From: Xanthocytophaga flava
Lineage (GTDB): Bacteria > Bacteroidota > Bacteroidia > Cytophagales > 172606-1
Reading direction: 5' to 3'
Assembly: GCF_030068545.1 (NCBI RefSeq)
Contig: NZ_JASJOR010000003.1
Location: forward strand, 310,001 to 374,000
DNA length: 64,000 nucleotides
Positions 36,134 through 45,993 of the stretch are shown in pieces. Numbering within the stretch: position 1 is the stretch's first letter; every line of letters starts with the position of its first letter. Made by a program: the position numbers and the translations under genes. The notes beneath the pieces are model-generated. The model was given only the letters and a program-made list of their open reading frames with translations. It was not told the DNA's origin and made no database searches.

Positions 36134-37339
36134 TTAGACCAACTTTAAATGTCCTGTCGAATTACTTATGATCATCTTATCATCTATCCCCAGCCAATCT
36201 TTTAGTAAGGTGGCATAAATGTTGCGAAAGTCGATCTGGTATTTGAGGTCTCCTTCATCCAGGTTCTGAAGATTAGGAGACTCATTAAATAATCCTGGCT
36301 TTTGTAGTTTTCCCCCTATAAGGAATACATTATTGGCAGTTCCATGATCAGTCCCTCCACTACCATTCTGTGCAACTCTGCGACCAAACTCAGAAAATGT
36401 CATAACCAACGATTCATTGAGTTGATTGTTCTGTTTTAGATCTTGTATGAAAGTGGACATAGCCTCTGAATATTGTTTCAACAATTGTCCCTGTCTTATT
36501 TTCTGATTGACATGTGTGTCAAACCCGGAAATGGACACATAGAAGATGTTTGTTTCCACTCCTGATAAAATAAGTTCGGCAATGGTTTTTAACTTTCTTC
36601 CAAGTTCAGTGGGAGGGTAGGTTACCTTAGTTTTATAAATTTTAGATTTATCATAGATGTAGGCCGCAGATGACACAGTTTCACCTAATGTTTTATATAA
36701 ATAACTTACTTGTTCATGATCTGCTTCCGTGTGTTGTGCTGAATTGATATCTGTAATTATTTTGTTATGTGTGAGTTGATAAAGTTTTTGAGGATTTGAC
36801 ACTGCCAGTCCCTTCAGGCGATCTCCTTTCATTGCCAGGCTTAATGTATCATCTACTTCAATAGCATTGTAGGGCTGGCTGCAAGAACCGCCACAAGCTT
36901 CGTCCAGGTATCGACCAATCCAGCCTGTACCCAGAAATTCATCCGACCCAGATGCTGTTTGCCAGATATCCATCGAACGAAAGTGAGATCGGTCAGGATT
37001 AGGGTATCCAACACTGTTAAGAATAGTAAGCAGGCCATCATCATACAACTGCTTCATGCCTGTCAGAGCTGGATTAAAACCCAATTCATCCGATAAATGC
37101 AGTACATGTTGTGATTCAATGGCAAGTTTGGGACGTACTTTGTAATAGATATCATTTCGGAAGGGGATAACGGTATTTAGTCCATCGTTTCCTCCCGACA
37201 GTTGAATGATAACTAGTTTTTTATTGCTTAGACCTAATGTATTGAGGTGTTGTTTTTCAAAGGCTTTTAGAAAATTGGGAATCAGCATTGTTCCTGCTGT
37301 TGTCAGGGCTGATCGGGAAAGGAAATCACGTCTTTTCAT
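36134..37339 (-). CDS. DUF1501 domain-containing protein, Tat-exported
   Basis: A 401-residue protein starting with MKRRDFLSRSAL, a twin-arginine signal. The body shows the sulfatase-like DUF1501 motifs: QLSGGNDGLNTVIP, RSHFRSMDIWQTAS, SGFDTHVNQ and FSEFGRRVAQNGSGGTDHGTAN. It always accompanies DUF1800 in many planctomycete, proteobacterial and Bacteroidota genomes; the pair is believed to act outside the cytoplasm but has no established reaction. It lies 86 bp after the DUF1800 gene in the same orientation. Confidence 0.95.
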   Translation of the reverse strand: MKRRDFLSRSALTTAGTMLIPNFLKAFEKQHLNTLGLSNKKLVIIQLSGGNDGLNTVIPFRNDIYYKVRPKLAIESQHVLHLSDELGFNPALTGMKQLYDDGLLTILNSVGYPNPDRSHFRSMDIWQTASGSDEFLGTGWIGRYLDEACGGSCSQPYNAIEVDDTLSLAMKGDRLKGLAVSNPQKLYQLTHNKIITDINSAQHTEADHEQVSYLYKTLGETVSSAAYIYDKSKIYKTKVTYPPTELGRKLKTIAELILSGVETNIFYVSISGFDTHVNQKIRQGQLLKQYSEAMSTFIQDLKQNNQLNESLVMTFSEFGRRVAQNGSGGTDHGTANNVFLIGGKLQKPGLFNESPNLQNLDEGDLKYQIDFRNIYATLLKDWLGIDDKMIISNSTGHLKLV

Positions 37340-37425
37340 AGCTTTCAGTTGTATATGTATTCTCCGAGGGTAATAGAGAGAGTGATAGGGCCAAGTGGGT
37401 ACTGGCTTTTGGATGACTTGATAGA

Positions 37426-38868
37426 TTAACAGAGTTGATATTCAGGCAGAGAAACCAACGCAGAAGAAAGACTTTTAATTAGTGCTTCTTTACTGCTTTT
37501 GTCAGCTCGTCGCCAGATCAGATCTTTTTGTGCCAATGTGATAGGTAAGGATAAGAGATAACTGGCAAGAGCATCCAGAGTTTCCGTATCCTTCACTTTT
37601 ATAAAGGCATTCTGCAATCCAGTCCAATTGGCAGATGCCTGAATGGTTTTTCCTTTGCGATTGTTCAGATAGGCGGTATTTACATCTCCCTCTTCTTTTG
37701 CCTCAACCTTTACTTCTGCCGATTGAAAAAGTAGTTCGGGAAGTTGCATACGAAAAAGAAGACTGCTACTGTCAATCCAGTTTTTTCCCTCTTTCCAGCC
37801 TGCTACATTAGGGGGATTGAGTAACGTTTGCCCCAGAACTTTCTGAAGGAAGATAATATTTTGTGTCTCCTGAAACTGAATAGTAAATGTTTGTTGTAAG
37901 CCTACTAACAGCTCTACTGGACTTTTTACTCTGCTACCAATGATAGAAGACTGATAAAACCAGTCTGCGGTAAAGATAGATTCCATTAGTTGAGCTATAT
38001 CATAATCCGACTTATAAAACTGGTCTGACAGGCTATTGATAATTGTTGGATCAGGTTTTTCATTAACGAAGTATTGATAGATTTTAGTGGTAATAAATCG
38101 GGCTGTTTGTTTGTTTTCCAGAATGGTAGTGAGTATATCTTCTCCTGTAAAGTTGCCTGTCTTACCAAAGAATGTTTTTTCTCCCTCATCGTGTTGTCTT
38201 TGGTTAAAGAAAAATTCTCCATCATGTCTGAACTGCCATCCTGTAAAAGCTCTTGCTGCATTTTTTATATCCTGTTCTGTATAGTGATCTCTTCCTAGAG
38301 TAAATAACTCCATTACCTCGCGTGCAAAATTCTCATTGGGGCTATCTTTGCGGTTTTGTTTGTTATTAAGAAAGGCCAACATCGCTGCATCCTTCGAAAT
38401 AGCCATCAGTAAATCACCAAACTTGCCTAGTGCATGTGTACGAAGTGTATTATTCTGAATCTGCATGAAATAGGCATTGTTGCTACGACAGGCAAAATGG
38501 CCATGCCAGAACAATGTCATTTTTTCTCTTAGCATTGCATTGCCACTGACCATCTGATTGATCCATGCGAGATTCAGGGATTTTATGCTTTCTATGCGAT
38601 CTTTGATAATAGTTTTAATCCTTTCCTGAGGGGTTGAGCTTTGTGTAAAGGTTTGTTTACTGTCCTTTTTTTCCTCTTTTTCCAATCTCATTTGTTCTGC
38701 TGTTACCACTTGCAGAGGATAAATATTTTTTGATTGTACAAACAATTCCTTTACTGCTTTCTCAACCGATTTGTGACCAACTTCTTTTATCTCAAGTGGT
38801 GAAATACCAAAGCCAGCCCGGTTGTACAGGTGTTTAATCTTTTGGTCATTGGATATCTTTGTTTGCAT
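37426..38868 (-). CDS. DUF1800 domain-containing protein
   Basis: A 480-residue protein with the DUF1800 hallmarks HLYNRAGFG near the N-terminus, MTLFWHGHFA, NENFAREVMELFTLGRDHYTEQDI and a late PPNVAGWKEG. No signal peptide is evident. The gene precedes the DUF1501 gene and they form a two-gene operon, as in other genomes. Function unknown; the conserved pairing suggests a joint step in handling an exported substrate. Confidence 0.95.
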   Translation of the reverse strand: MQTKISNDQKIKHLYNRAGFGISPLEIKEVGHKSVEKAVKELFVQSKNIYPLQVVTAEQMRLEKEEKKDSKQTFTQSSTPQERIKTIIKDRIESIKSLNLAWINQMVSGNAMLREKMTLFWHGHFACRSNNAYFMQIQNNTLRTHALGKFGDLLMAISKDAAMLAFLNNKQNRKDSPNENFAREVMELFTLGRDHYTEQDIKNAARAFTGWQFRHDGEFFFNQRQHDEGEKTFFGKTGNFTGEDILTTILENKQTARFITTKIYQYFVNEKPDPTIINSLSDQFYKSDYDIAQLMESIFTADWFYQSSIIGSRVKSPVELLVGLQQTFTIQFQETQNIIFLQKVLGQTLLNPPNVAGWKEGKNWIDSSSLLFRMQLPELLFQSAEVKVEAKEEGDVNTAYLNNRKGKTIQASANWTGLQNAFIKVKDTETLDALASYLLSLPITLAQKDLIWRRADKSSKEALIKSLSSALVSLPEYQLC

Positions 38869-38967
38869 AGCTTTTGATAGTTTTCATCACCTAATTATGT
38901 AGATCTGTGAGGTTAGATGAAAATTAGTAGTAATCGTTTAAATTAGCGGGCGACTTTACTGTAAAAA

Positions 38968-39483
38968 ATGAATAACTTACATAAGTTCTTTTGTCTTATC
39001 CTCATTTCCCTCTTGGGTATTTTTATCGCTTGTTCTAAAAAGCAACCTGCAATTCGTGAGAAAGCAGATAGGGTTTTGGTATTTAAATCAAAACGAAAAA
39101 TGCAGTTGTTGAAGGATAATAAAGTATTGCGGACCTATTCCATCGCTTTAGGAGCAAGTCCTGAAGGGCATAAAAGTCAGGAAGGAGATGAAAAGACTCC
39201 AGAAGGAAGATATACGCTGGACTGGCGAAATGCCAAAAGTAGCTGTTATAAATCACTGCATGTTTCTTATCCTAATGAACAGGACCGCAAGAGTGCAGAT
39301 GAGAAGGGTGTATCACCAGGAGGGATGATTATGATTCATGGCTTGCATCCAAGTATTAAATGGGCAGGTGGCTTTCATACACTATATGACTGGACAAATG
39401 GATGTATAGGGGTCACAAATGCAGAAATGGATGAGATATGGAAGACTGTTCCGGATGGGACAATCATTGAAATAAAGCCATAA
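38968..39483 (+). CDS. L,D-transpeptidase (YkuD) lipoprotein
   Basis: A 171-residue protein with lipobox FIAC (Cys22) and a YkuD domain. The active-site motif is H124 (MIMIHG) and DWTNGCIGV with catalytic Cys146. EKTPEGRYTLDWRN is the usual strand before it. It forms 3-3 or lipoprotein-peptidoglycan crosslinks in the periplasm. The stop codon lies in the left arm of the shared terminator. Confidence 0.93.
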   Translation: MNNLHKFFCLILISLLGIFIACSKKQPAIREKADRVLVFKSKRKMQLLKDNKVLRTYSIALGASPEGHKSQEGDEKTPEGRYTLDWRNAKSSCYKSLHVSYPNEQDRKSADEKGVSPGGMIMIHGLHPSIKWAGGFHTLYDWTNGCIGVTNAEMDEIWKTVPDGTIIEIKP

Positions 39484-39500
39484 TATACATTATGGCTTTA
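39473..39500. terminator. Shared terminator containing both stop codons
   Basis: A perfect 12-bp stem (39473-39484 with 39489-39500), loop ATAC. The forward L,D-transpeptidase stop (39481-39483) and the reverse quinone oxidoreductase stop (39490-39492) both lie within it. Confidence 0.8.
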
Positions 39501-40455
39501 ACAAAACTTTTCCTGTAGTGATACGTGCTGCGAGATCTTTGTGTGCTTGGGTGGCTTCTGCTAGGCGATAAACGTGTTCTATCTGCAACTGTAGTTTTCC
39601 CTCTGCTATCCATTGAAACAAATCATTTGTGCGATTTAATAGCTCATCACGAGTCAATACATAATGACCTAATGTAGGCCTGGTAAGGAATATTGATTTC
39701 TTACTTAAATGTAATGGATCAAACGGAGGAACTGCTCCACTGGAGGCGCCAAACAAAACCATATACCCTCGAGGTCGCAAACATGCCAGACTTTTATCAA
39801 AGGTTGTTTTACCTACGGAATCATATACTACCTGGACACCAGATTGATTAGTGATTCGCATGACTTCTGTTTCAAAGTCTTGTTGAGTGTATAGAATGAC
39901 TTCATCGGCTCCGGCTTGTCGGGAAAGCTGAGCTTTTTCTTCTGTTGAAACCGTGGTAATGATTTTTGCTCCAATTTGCCGAATCATCTGGGTTAACAAT
40001 AGTCCTACACCTCCTGCTCCTGCATGTATCAATACCGTGTCTGTTGGTTTTACGGAATAGGTACTATAACAGAGATAGTGGGCTGTGAGTCCTTGTAAAA
40101 GAACAGCTGCTGCTCTATCATCATCCACCGAGTCCGGAATAGGAACCAGTCTGCTGACTGGGACAAGTGCATATTCGGCGTAACTGCCTACTTGTAACGC
40201 ATAAGCAACCCGGTCTCCAGGTTTGAATTCTGTCACTCCATCTCCAATTGATTCTACAACTCCGGCTGCTTCTGAACCCGGAGTAAAGGGAGTTGGAAGA
40301 GGATATCTGCCCTCCCGGTGATAGATATCAATAAAATTGACTCCAATGGATTTGATTCGTACAAGTGCTTCTCCTGGTTTAGGTGTCGGTATGGCTACTT
40401 CCCGATATTCCATTACTTCAGGACCGCCGGGTGTGGTAACTTGAATGGCTTTCAT
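39490..40455 (-). CDS. qor: NADPH:quinone oxidoreductase (zinc-less MDR family)
   Basis: A 321-residue medium-chain dehydrogenase. It starts MKAIQV-PGGPEVMEY, contains GVNFIDIYHREGRYP, GSEAAGVVESIG, and nucleotide-binding GAGGVG, and lacks the zinc-binding Cys residues, as in quinone reductases (QOR). It reduces quinones with NADPH. The gene ends in the shared terminator; the ethanolamine permease gene lies upstream on the same strand at 62 bp, so they may be cotranscribed. Confidence 0.93.
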   Translation of the reverse strand: MKAIQVTTPGGPEVMEYREVAIPTPKPGEALVRIKSIGVNFIDIYHREGRYPLPTPFTPGSEAAGVVESIGDGVTEFKPGDRVAYALQVGSYAEYALVPVSRLVPIPDSVDDDRAAAVLLQGLTAHYLCYSTYSVKPTDTVLIHAGAGGVGLLLTQMIRQIGAKIITTVSTEEKAQLSRQAGADEVILYTQQDFETEVMRITNQSGVQVVYDSVGKTTFDKSLACLRPRGYMVLFGASSGAVPPFDPLHLSKKSIFLTRPTLGHYVLTRDELLNRTNDLFQWIAEGKLQLQIEHVYRLAEATQAHKDLAARITTGKVLLKP

Positions 40456-40517
40456 ACTATGGTTTATAAGAATAAAGCAGATAAGTATTTCGGAGCTTTA
40501 GTGGCTATATAAAATAC

Positions 40518-41837
40518 TCATCCTATGTTTGATTTAATGTATTTAAAGCCGAATAACATAAATAGAACTAAAAAGAAAAATAATAATCCAAAAAAGATAG
40601 CACTTAACAGAGGATAAAAGTAACTAATAGCTGCTGTGCAAAACAAGGCTAAAAGTAATGCCAGATAAGGAAAAATGGGATAGAATGGAGTTTTGTAAGG
40701 GCGTTCCAGATCGGGTTCTTTCTTTCGCAGCACTAACAGGCTTACCATACTGATTGCATACATCACCACCGCTCCAAGTCCGGACATAACAATGATCTGG
40801 TCTGTTTTGCCAGAATAAATAGCCAGAACACCAATCAAACCACCTGCTATGAGTGCCCAGTGTGGGGTTTGATAACGATTCAGAAAACTTAACTGGGTAG
40901 GCAGATAATTCTCACGTGCCAATGCGAATATCTGTCTCGAATAGCTAATGGTATTGCCATGAAAAGATGCAATCAGACCAAATAATCCCAGGCTGGTGAA
41001 AACTTTAGTCCATCCACTTTCATGCCCGAACACCATTGCCAATACCTCCGGTAACGGGTGATCTATCTGTTGGAGTTTTCTCCAGTCTCCCACACCCGCA
41101 CTCAGAATCATAATACCTAGTGCTAAAATAACAAGTGTAATGATAGCAGAGATGTATCCTCTTGGAATCGTTTTATGAGGATTTTTGACCTCTTCAGCTA
41201 CCATAGCAACACCTTCGATAGCAACAAAGAACCAGATAGCAAATGGAATACCAGCAAATATGGAACCGAAAGAAACGGTTGGAGGATTATGAGCAAAAAA
41301 GTTGTCCGATTTAAAATGGAAAACAATTAATCCCATAAATAACAGAATTTCGCCCACAGAAAGTAACGTTACAATCAAAGAAATACGGGCACCTTCTTTG
41401 ATCCCAAACCAGTTAACAGCAATGAAGATTACATACATACTGATTGCTGTCTGCTCAACAGGAATTTGAGGAATCAGGAAATGTATGTAGGCACCTAAGG
41501 CATAGGCAATGGCTGGCATGGCTAATAAGAAGTCGACCAGCGTAGCAAAACCCGCAATAAAGCCACCAATAGGTCCAAACGCACGTGTGGCAAAAGAAAA
41601 TGGGCCTCCGGCTTTAGGGATAGCCGCTGTAAGCTCTGTATAGCTGAAAATAAAGGTGACATACATCAGCGTAACCAGAAGGGTCGAAAAAAGAAACCCA
41701 ATGGTACCTGAGGTTTGCCAACCATAATTCCAGCCAAAGTACTCTCCGGATATGACCATTCCAACTGCCAGCGACCATAACTGTATGGTGTTTATCTCTT
41801 TTTTTAGTTTAGGTTGTGTTTCTGTAATGGTTTGCAT
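40518..41837 (-). CDS. eat: Ethanolamine permease (APC superfamily)
   Basis: A 439-residue transporter with twelve predicted membrane helices. The early VGMVISGEYFGWNYGW, followed by FSYTELTAAIPKAGGPFSFATRAFGP, is characteristic of Eat-type ethanolamine permeases. No ethanolamine ammonia-lyase (eutBC) is in the window, so the uptake may serve phospholipid turnover elsewhere or another amine. It is followed by the quinone oxidoreductase gene 62 bp away, and preceded by the M61 peptidase gene (53 bp, with a hairpin between). Confidence 0.88.
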   Translation of the reverse strand: MQTITETQPKLKKEINTIQLWSLAVGMVISGEYFGWNYGWQTSGTIGFLFSTLLVTLMYVTFIFSYTELTAAIPKAGGPFSFATRAFGPIGGFIAGFATLVDFLLAMPAIAYALGAYIHFLIPQIPVEQTAISMYVIFIAVNWFGIKEGARISLIVTLLSVGEILLFMGLIVFHFKSDNFFAHNPPTVSFGSIFAGIPFAIWFFVAIEGVAMVAEEVKNPHKTIPRGYISAIITLVILALGIMILSAGVGDWRKLQQIDHPLPEVLAMVFGHESGWTKVFTSLGLFGLIASFHGNTISYSRQIFALARENYLPTQLSFLNRYQTPHWALIAGGLIGVLAIYSGKTDQIIVMSGLGAVVMYAISMVSLLVLRKKEPDLERPYKTPFYPIFPYLALLLALFCTAAISYFYPLLSAIFFGLLFFFLVLFMLFGFKYIKSNIG

Positions 41838-41855
41838 GGTAGTTTGTATGGTTTA

Positions 41856-41879
41856 CCTGCCAGAGATTTCTCTGGCAGG
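41856..41879 (-). terminator. Hairpin between the M61 peptidase and permease genes
   Basis: A perfect 11-bp stem CCTGCCAGAGA with its complement and a 2-nt centre lies between two reverse-strand genes. There is no T-tract, so it may only attenuate. Confidence 0.55.
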
Positions 41880-41890
41880 AGGAATTATGA

Positions 41891-43726
41891 TTAGGGTAAA
41901 GCTTTGCTTTTTAACCAGTTGTCACGTAAAGTCAGTATTTCCTTTGTTGTTTTCATCCCCACTTTCTCATAGGTAACTACTTCTAACTGAGGATTCTCGC
42001 TTAGTGTCACCAGAGTGGTTTTGACAGTGCCTTTGTGGCTATATTGTACTGGTACTACATCACCTGGTTTATGTTTCTTTATAAGATCATCCAGATTTTT
42101 GGTATCTGTCACAGTTGTATTTTCAACTGACAGAATGATATCTCCTTGATCAATACCTGCATTGTAAAGCGGGGTATTGATTTGTGTTCCTGTTCTGACA
42201 ATGATCTGTCCCTGTTCTCCTTTTAAATTTCTTCCAAAGAAAGCCTCATTAGGTCTTGCTTTCCGAAGCAGGAATCCCATTTTACCTAATAGAGTCTGGT
42301 AATCTGCTACTTCATGACCAGTTACATATTTACGGAAAAAGGTATTGGCAAATGTAGTATCCTTGGTAACCTGTCCAAGAATGGTTTGGAGATCCGGAAC
42401 AGTATAGGGTTTTTCGGGTTTCCCCTGAGCCTGCCAAACTGCTTTCATAAAATCATCCAGTGTCAGGTTTTTAAATTTTGTCCTCAGAGATAAGTCAAGA
42501 GCCAAGCCAACTACACATCCATAAGGATAATAAGAAGTATAGGTGTTCGCAAAATTGACCGGATCTACATAACTGGACGCATCTACAAACGGAGCCTGCT
42601 GACTCATCTCAACAGGAGAAAATCGATACGTACCTGGAGAGTTAAGTACATAGCTTAACTGACCTGACAGACTTTGTACATATTGGTCATTGTCATAAAA
42701 TCCTGCTCTTCGTAAAATTAGCTCACCATAGTAGCTGGTAAATCCTTCGGCAAACCAAAGTTCACTGCTCATATTGGAATGCTCAAAATTGAATGGTTCT
42801 AATGACTTGGGACGAATCCGTTCTACGTTCCAGCAGTGGAAAAATTCGTGGGAAACGGTACCCAGGAAGTCTTTCGGATTTCCTTTAAAAGAAGCTGCAT
42901 CTGTGATGAATGTCGAATTGCGGTGTTCCATACCATCCCCATCATTATCTGGAAATACATCCTGGATAAAGGTGTAGGTACCATAGTCATAGGAAGGCCA
43001 TTCGCCAAAAACACCTCCGGCTTCCTGTACTACTTTTTGTACCATAGGAGCATAGGTAGTTACATTTTCATCTGTACCATCATGATGTAATGCAAGACGA
43101 ACGGTGATAGGCTTTTTATCTGTGTTGGTGACAGTCCATTCTTTCAGTGTAAAGTTGCTTAGCTCAGTTGGTGAATCCATAAAGTATTGCAGATTCGGTG
43201 CTGAAAAAGTATTTGGCTCAGTAGCTGCTTTAAGTTGGGTGGCCACTTTCCAGTTTGAACCATCTGGAATATCAAATGTAATACTGATGGGAGCACTCTC
43301 TAAACCTTTGGCCCATAAAAAAGAAGCAGGAATATTCAAATGGGCATGTGTTTCATCAATGCCCGCATATGTACCATCGACCAGATTCCCAAATAATGTA
43401 TACAGAATATTGACTGTGGTGCCATGTTTCGGAATTTCCCATACATCGGACTCCAGGCGGTTTACAGGGATATAATTTCCATTGGCATCTGTTGCCTTCA
43501 GATTATAAATGTTCTTACCAAACTCATGTGTTGCATAACGGCCTGGAGAAGATCGGCTCATTCGGACTATAAGTGGCTGACTAGACAGGCCTGAGAAGTT
43601 GGCTGTAATCTCTGCTTCGTGGTGGATGGCATTGGGAAAAGAAACCCTATAATAGATTGCTGATTGGCAATACCCTACACAGGCAATGAAAAAGGTTGTA
43701 AAAACAGATACTAGTGTTTTTTTCAT
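41891..43726 (-). CDS. M61 family metallopeptidase with PDZ domain (copy 1)
   Basis: A 611-residue protein with signal peptide (cleavage near VGYCQ, residues 1-21). The M61 catalytic core has GMEHRNST, HEFFH at 293-297, WNVERIRP, and Glu327 in WFAEGFTSYYG as the third zinc ligand. A PDZ domain (YNAGIDQGDIILSV, about 505-590) follows. The N-terminal part is the beta-rich M61 domain. Glycyl aminopeptidase is the founding member, but these secreted forms have unknown substrate. A second M61 gene of similar layout lies at 51380. Confidence 0.93.
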   Translation of the reverse strand: MKKTLVSVFTTFFIACVGYCQSAIYYRVSFPNAIHHEAEITANFSGLSSQPLIVRMSRSSPGRYATHEFGKNIYNLKATDANGNYIPVNRLESDVWEIPKHGTTVNILYTLFGNLVDGTYAGIDETHAHLNIPASFLWAKGLESAPISITFDIPDGSNWKVATQLKAATEPNTFSAPNLQYFMDSPTELSNFTLKEWTVTNTDKKPITVRLALHHDGTDENVTTYAPMVQKVVQEAGGVFGEWPSYDYGTYTFIQDVFPDNDGDGMEHRNSTFITDAASFKGNPKDFLGTVSHEFFHCWNVERIRPKSLEPFNFEHSNMSSELWFAEGFTSYYGELILRRAGFYDNDQYVQSLSGQLSYVLNSPGTYRFSPVEMSQQAPFVDASSYVDPVNFANTYTSYYPYGCVVGLALDLSLRTKFKNLTLDDFMKAVWQAQGKPEKPYTVPDLQTILGQVTKDTTFANTFFRKYVTGHEVADYQTLLGKMGFLLRKARPNEAFFGRNLKGEQGQIIVRTGTQINTPLYNAGIDQGDIILSVENTTVTDTKNLDDLIKKHKPGDVVPVQYSHKGTVKTTLVTLSENPQLEVVTYEKVGMKTTKEILTLRDNWLKSKALP

Positions 43727-44118
43727 GAAGATTGTAAAGTGAATAAAGATTCTTAGCTTGTTTTTTGTCTGGAATGGTACTTTTCTTAGTTTTAGATACC
43801 TTCCGGTTTTGAAGATACTATTTTTTGCCCAAGTCTGTGTAAGATGAGGTATTATTTTCAGTTGTAAGTATGCTTAATGAGATAATAGGGTTAAAATAAA
43901 TAGGCTGTTTGTGAAAAAGATTACAAAACAAGAGGAGATGGTTATTTACTGATTGTCTTTTTTCGTTGTATCTATGTTTTGTTTTTTACAATAGAATTTT
44001 ATTGGCCAGATAACTGTCTTAGCTAACTGGAATTAGTATGTGATATAAAGATTCTAACAAACATCTGTGAAAAGTTAAAAAAGAATTGTATCATAGTGAC
44101 ATATAGACAGACATACGA
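43727..44118. other. Intergenic stretch without a supported gene
   Basis: The region between the M61 peptidase and the sigma factor gene is AT-rich and has only low-complexity short frames. A perfect TAnnTTTG box or clear hairpin was not found here. Confidence 0.4.
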
Positions 44119-44223
44119 ATGAGGCCAATGTATGTGATTTACAGCTATCAAATGGAATGGACTTATTTTGTTGAAAACAATGCATCTGGAGACAATCCGG
44201 CAAATCATAAACACAAATTAAAC

Positions 44224-45036
44224 ATGAGATCTACAATAAGTTTTGTCTCTAAGATGAATATTCATCAAAACGAATACAATGTTCAGGAAGAGTTTTTACA
44301 ACATCGTAGCACCCTTGAATCCTATTTATATAGATTGTGTGGCAATCGTGAGGATGCAAAAGACCTAGTGCATGATACATACCTGAAAGCAGTATCGAAT
44401 TTTGATTCCTTTAAAGGTAATTCAACTTTTAAGACATGGGTATTCGCCATTGCAACAAATCTGGCCAAAGATAATTATCGTGTTCAAAAACGGTGGCCAC
44501 TCAATGCACAGGATTTGTGTCGCAATGCCACAGAATCTGACGTGGAAAAACATGATCGGATTATCAGTGCTTTTGAAAGTCAGTCAGAACCATCTTTTGA
44601 TATAGTAGAGCATATGAACTATTGTTTCACCTGTATGGCTAAAAACCTTACTCTTCAACAACAAATTGCCTTGATTTTAAAGGAGATCTATCAGTTTAAA
44701 CGAAATGAGATTGCTTCTATCTTGCAAATGACAGAAGGTGTGGTGAAACATCTTTTATTTGAAGCACGAAAAGAACTACAGGAAAAGTATGAAAAACGTT
44801 GTGCTTTGATTAATAAGAATGGTCCATGTTATCAATGTGCCGAATTGAATGACTATTTAAGCCCTGCGGCAGATTCTTTTCAGAAGCTGGACAACCTAAA
44901 GCTTCCTTCTGACTTACAGGGACATTTTCGGAAACGTTTCTCTCTAATCTCAAAAATTAATCCACTAACAGATAATGGTGCATTGCTGGAAGACACAATT
45001 ATGCGGATTTTAAATGAAGCAATAGCCTCTGACTAA
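44224..45036 (+). CDS. ECF-like sigma factor with Cys-containing C-terminal extension
   Basis: The frame extends from 44119, but upstream codons look non-coding; likely starts are the ATGs at 44224 or 44254 (270 or 260 residues). It has sigma region 2 (LYRLCGNREDAKDLVHDTYLKA, WVFAIATNLAKDNYR) and region 4 (LTLQQQIALILKEIYQFKRNEIASIL, EGVVKHLLFEARKEL), then a tail with CALINKNGPCYQCAEL, which may bind zinc or sense redox state. No anti-sigma factor gene is adjacent. An alpha/beta hydrolase gene follows 36 bp downstream, probably in the same operon. Target promoters are unknown. Confidence 0.85.
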   Translation: MRSTISFVSKMNIHQNEYNVQEEFLQHRSTLESYLYRLCGNREDAKDLVHDTYLKAVSNFDSFKGNSTFKTWVFAIATNLAKDNYRVQKRWPLNAQDLCRNATESDVEKHDRIISAFESQSEPSFDIVEHMNYCFTCMAKNLTLQQQIALILKEIYQFKRNEIASILQMTEGVVKHLLFEARKELQEKYEKRCALINKNGPCYQCAELNDYLSPAADSFQKLDNLKLPSDLQGHFRKRFSLISKINPLTDNGALLEDTIMRILNEAIASD

Positions 45037-45072
45037 CAATTTCGACCGTTTTGCAGAGTTGAAACGTCTAAG

Positions 45073-45993
45073 ATGAAAACAAACTGTAATCATAGACGTT
45101 TTATGTCAACTATTTCACTAACAGCCCCATCGTATCCTAATTGGCTAAATCGCCAGGAGTATCCATTTAAGTCAAATTACTTTACTCTTCCAGTAGGAAG
45201 GATGCATTATGTAGATCAAGGAGAGGGTGAACCTGTTGTTATGTTGCATGGCAATCCTGGCTGGTCGTTTGAATACCGCAATGTAATTAAGCATGTTTCC
45301 TTTTCTATGCGTTGTATAGTTCCTGATCTGATAGGTTTTGGTCTTTCTGACAAACCTTTTAATTGGAGTTACCTTCCAGAGGAACATGCAAGCAACATAG
45401 AATTATTTCTCGACTCTTTAAACCTCTCCAAAATAACGCTGGTAGTAAATGATTGGGGTGGGCCAATAGGCTTATCGTATGCCATCCGTTATCCACAAAA
45501 AATTAAAAAAATAATTTTGCTCAATACATGGTTATGGCCAGTTGATCAAGATCCTCATTTTGTTCGATTCAGTAAAATGATGGGAGGAGAGGTCGGAAGA
45601 TTTCTCATTACACATTTTAACATTTTTGGAAAAGTGGTAGTAAGGCAAGCTGTAGGAGATAAACGCAAACTAACTTCTGAAATACACAGACATTATTACC
45701 AACATTTGGAGAAAAAAAGTGATAGAAAGGGATGCACTGTTTTTCCAAAAGAGATTGTAGGTTCCTCTGAATGGCTCAAAACTCTATGGGCTCAGCGTGA
45801 AAAAATTAATCATATTCCAACTACTATTATTTGGGGTATGAAGGATATTGCCTTTCGACCAACAGACCTGGAGCAGTGGATTACATCCTGCCCACAGGCA
45901 AAAGTAATACGTTTGAATGCTGTTGGCCATTTTCCCCAAGAAGAAGCTCCAGAAATTATAGTTCAACAAATTTTATCGCCATTTCAATCATAG
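45073..45993 (+). CDS. Haloalkane-dehalogenase-like alpha/beta hydrolase
   Basis: A 306-residue alpha/beta hydrolase (or 296 residues from the ATG at 45103). The oxyanion-hole region HGNPGWSFEYR and the nucleophile elbow VVNDWGGPIG, with Asp127 flanked by Trp128, are the dehalogenase pattern, where Asp attacks and N61 and W128 hold the halide. The acid (D of GMKDIAF) and His (AVGHFPQEE) complete the triad. Fluoroacetate or epoxide hydrolases also use Asp, so the substrate is not certain. It is cotranscribed with the sigma factor gene 36 bp upstream, an unusual pairing. Confidence 0.85.
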   Translation: MKTNCNHRRFMSTISLTAPSYPNWLNRQEYPFKSNYFTLPVGRMHYVDQGEGEPVVMLHGNPGWSFEYRNVIKHVSFSMRCIVPDLIGFGLSDKPFNWSYLPEEHASNIELFLDSLNLSKITLVVNDWGGPIGLSYAIRYPQKIKKIILLNTWLWPVDQDPHFVRFSKMMGGEVGRFLITHFNIFGKVVVRQAVGDKRKLTSEIHRHYYQHLEKKSDRKGCTVFPKEIVGSSEWLKTLWAQREKINHIPTTIIWGMKDIAFRPTDLEQWITSCPQAKVIRLNAVGHFPQEEAPEIIVQQILSPFQS

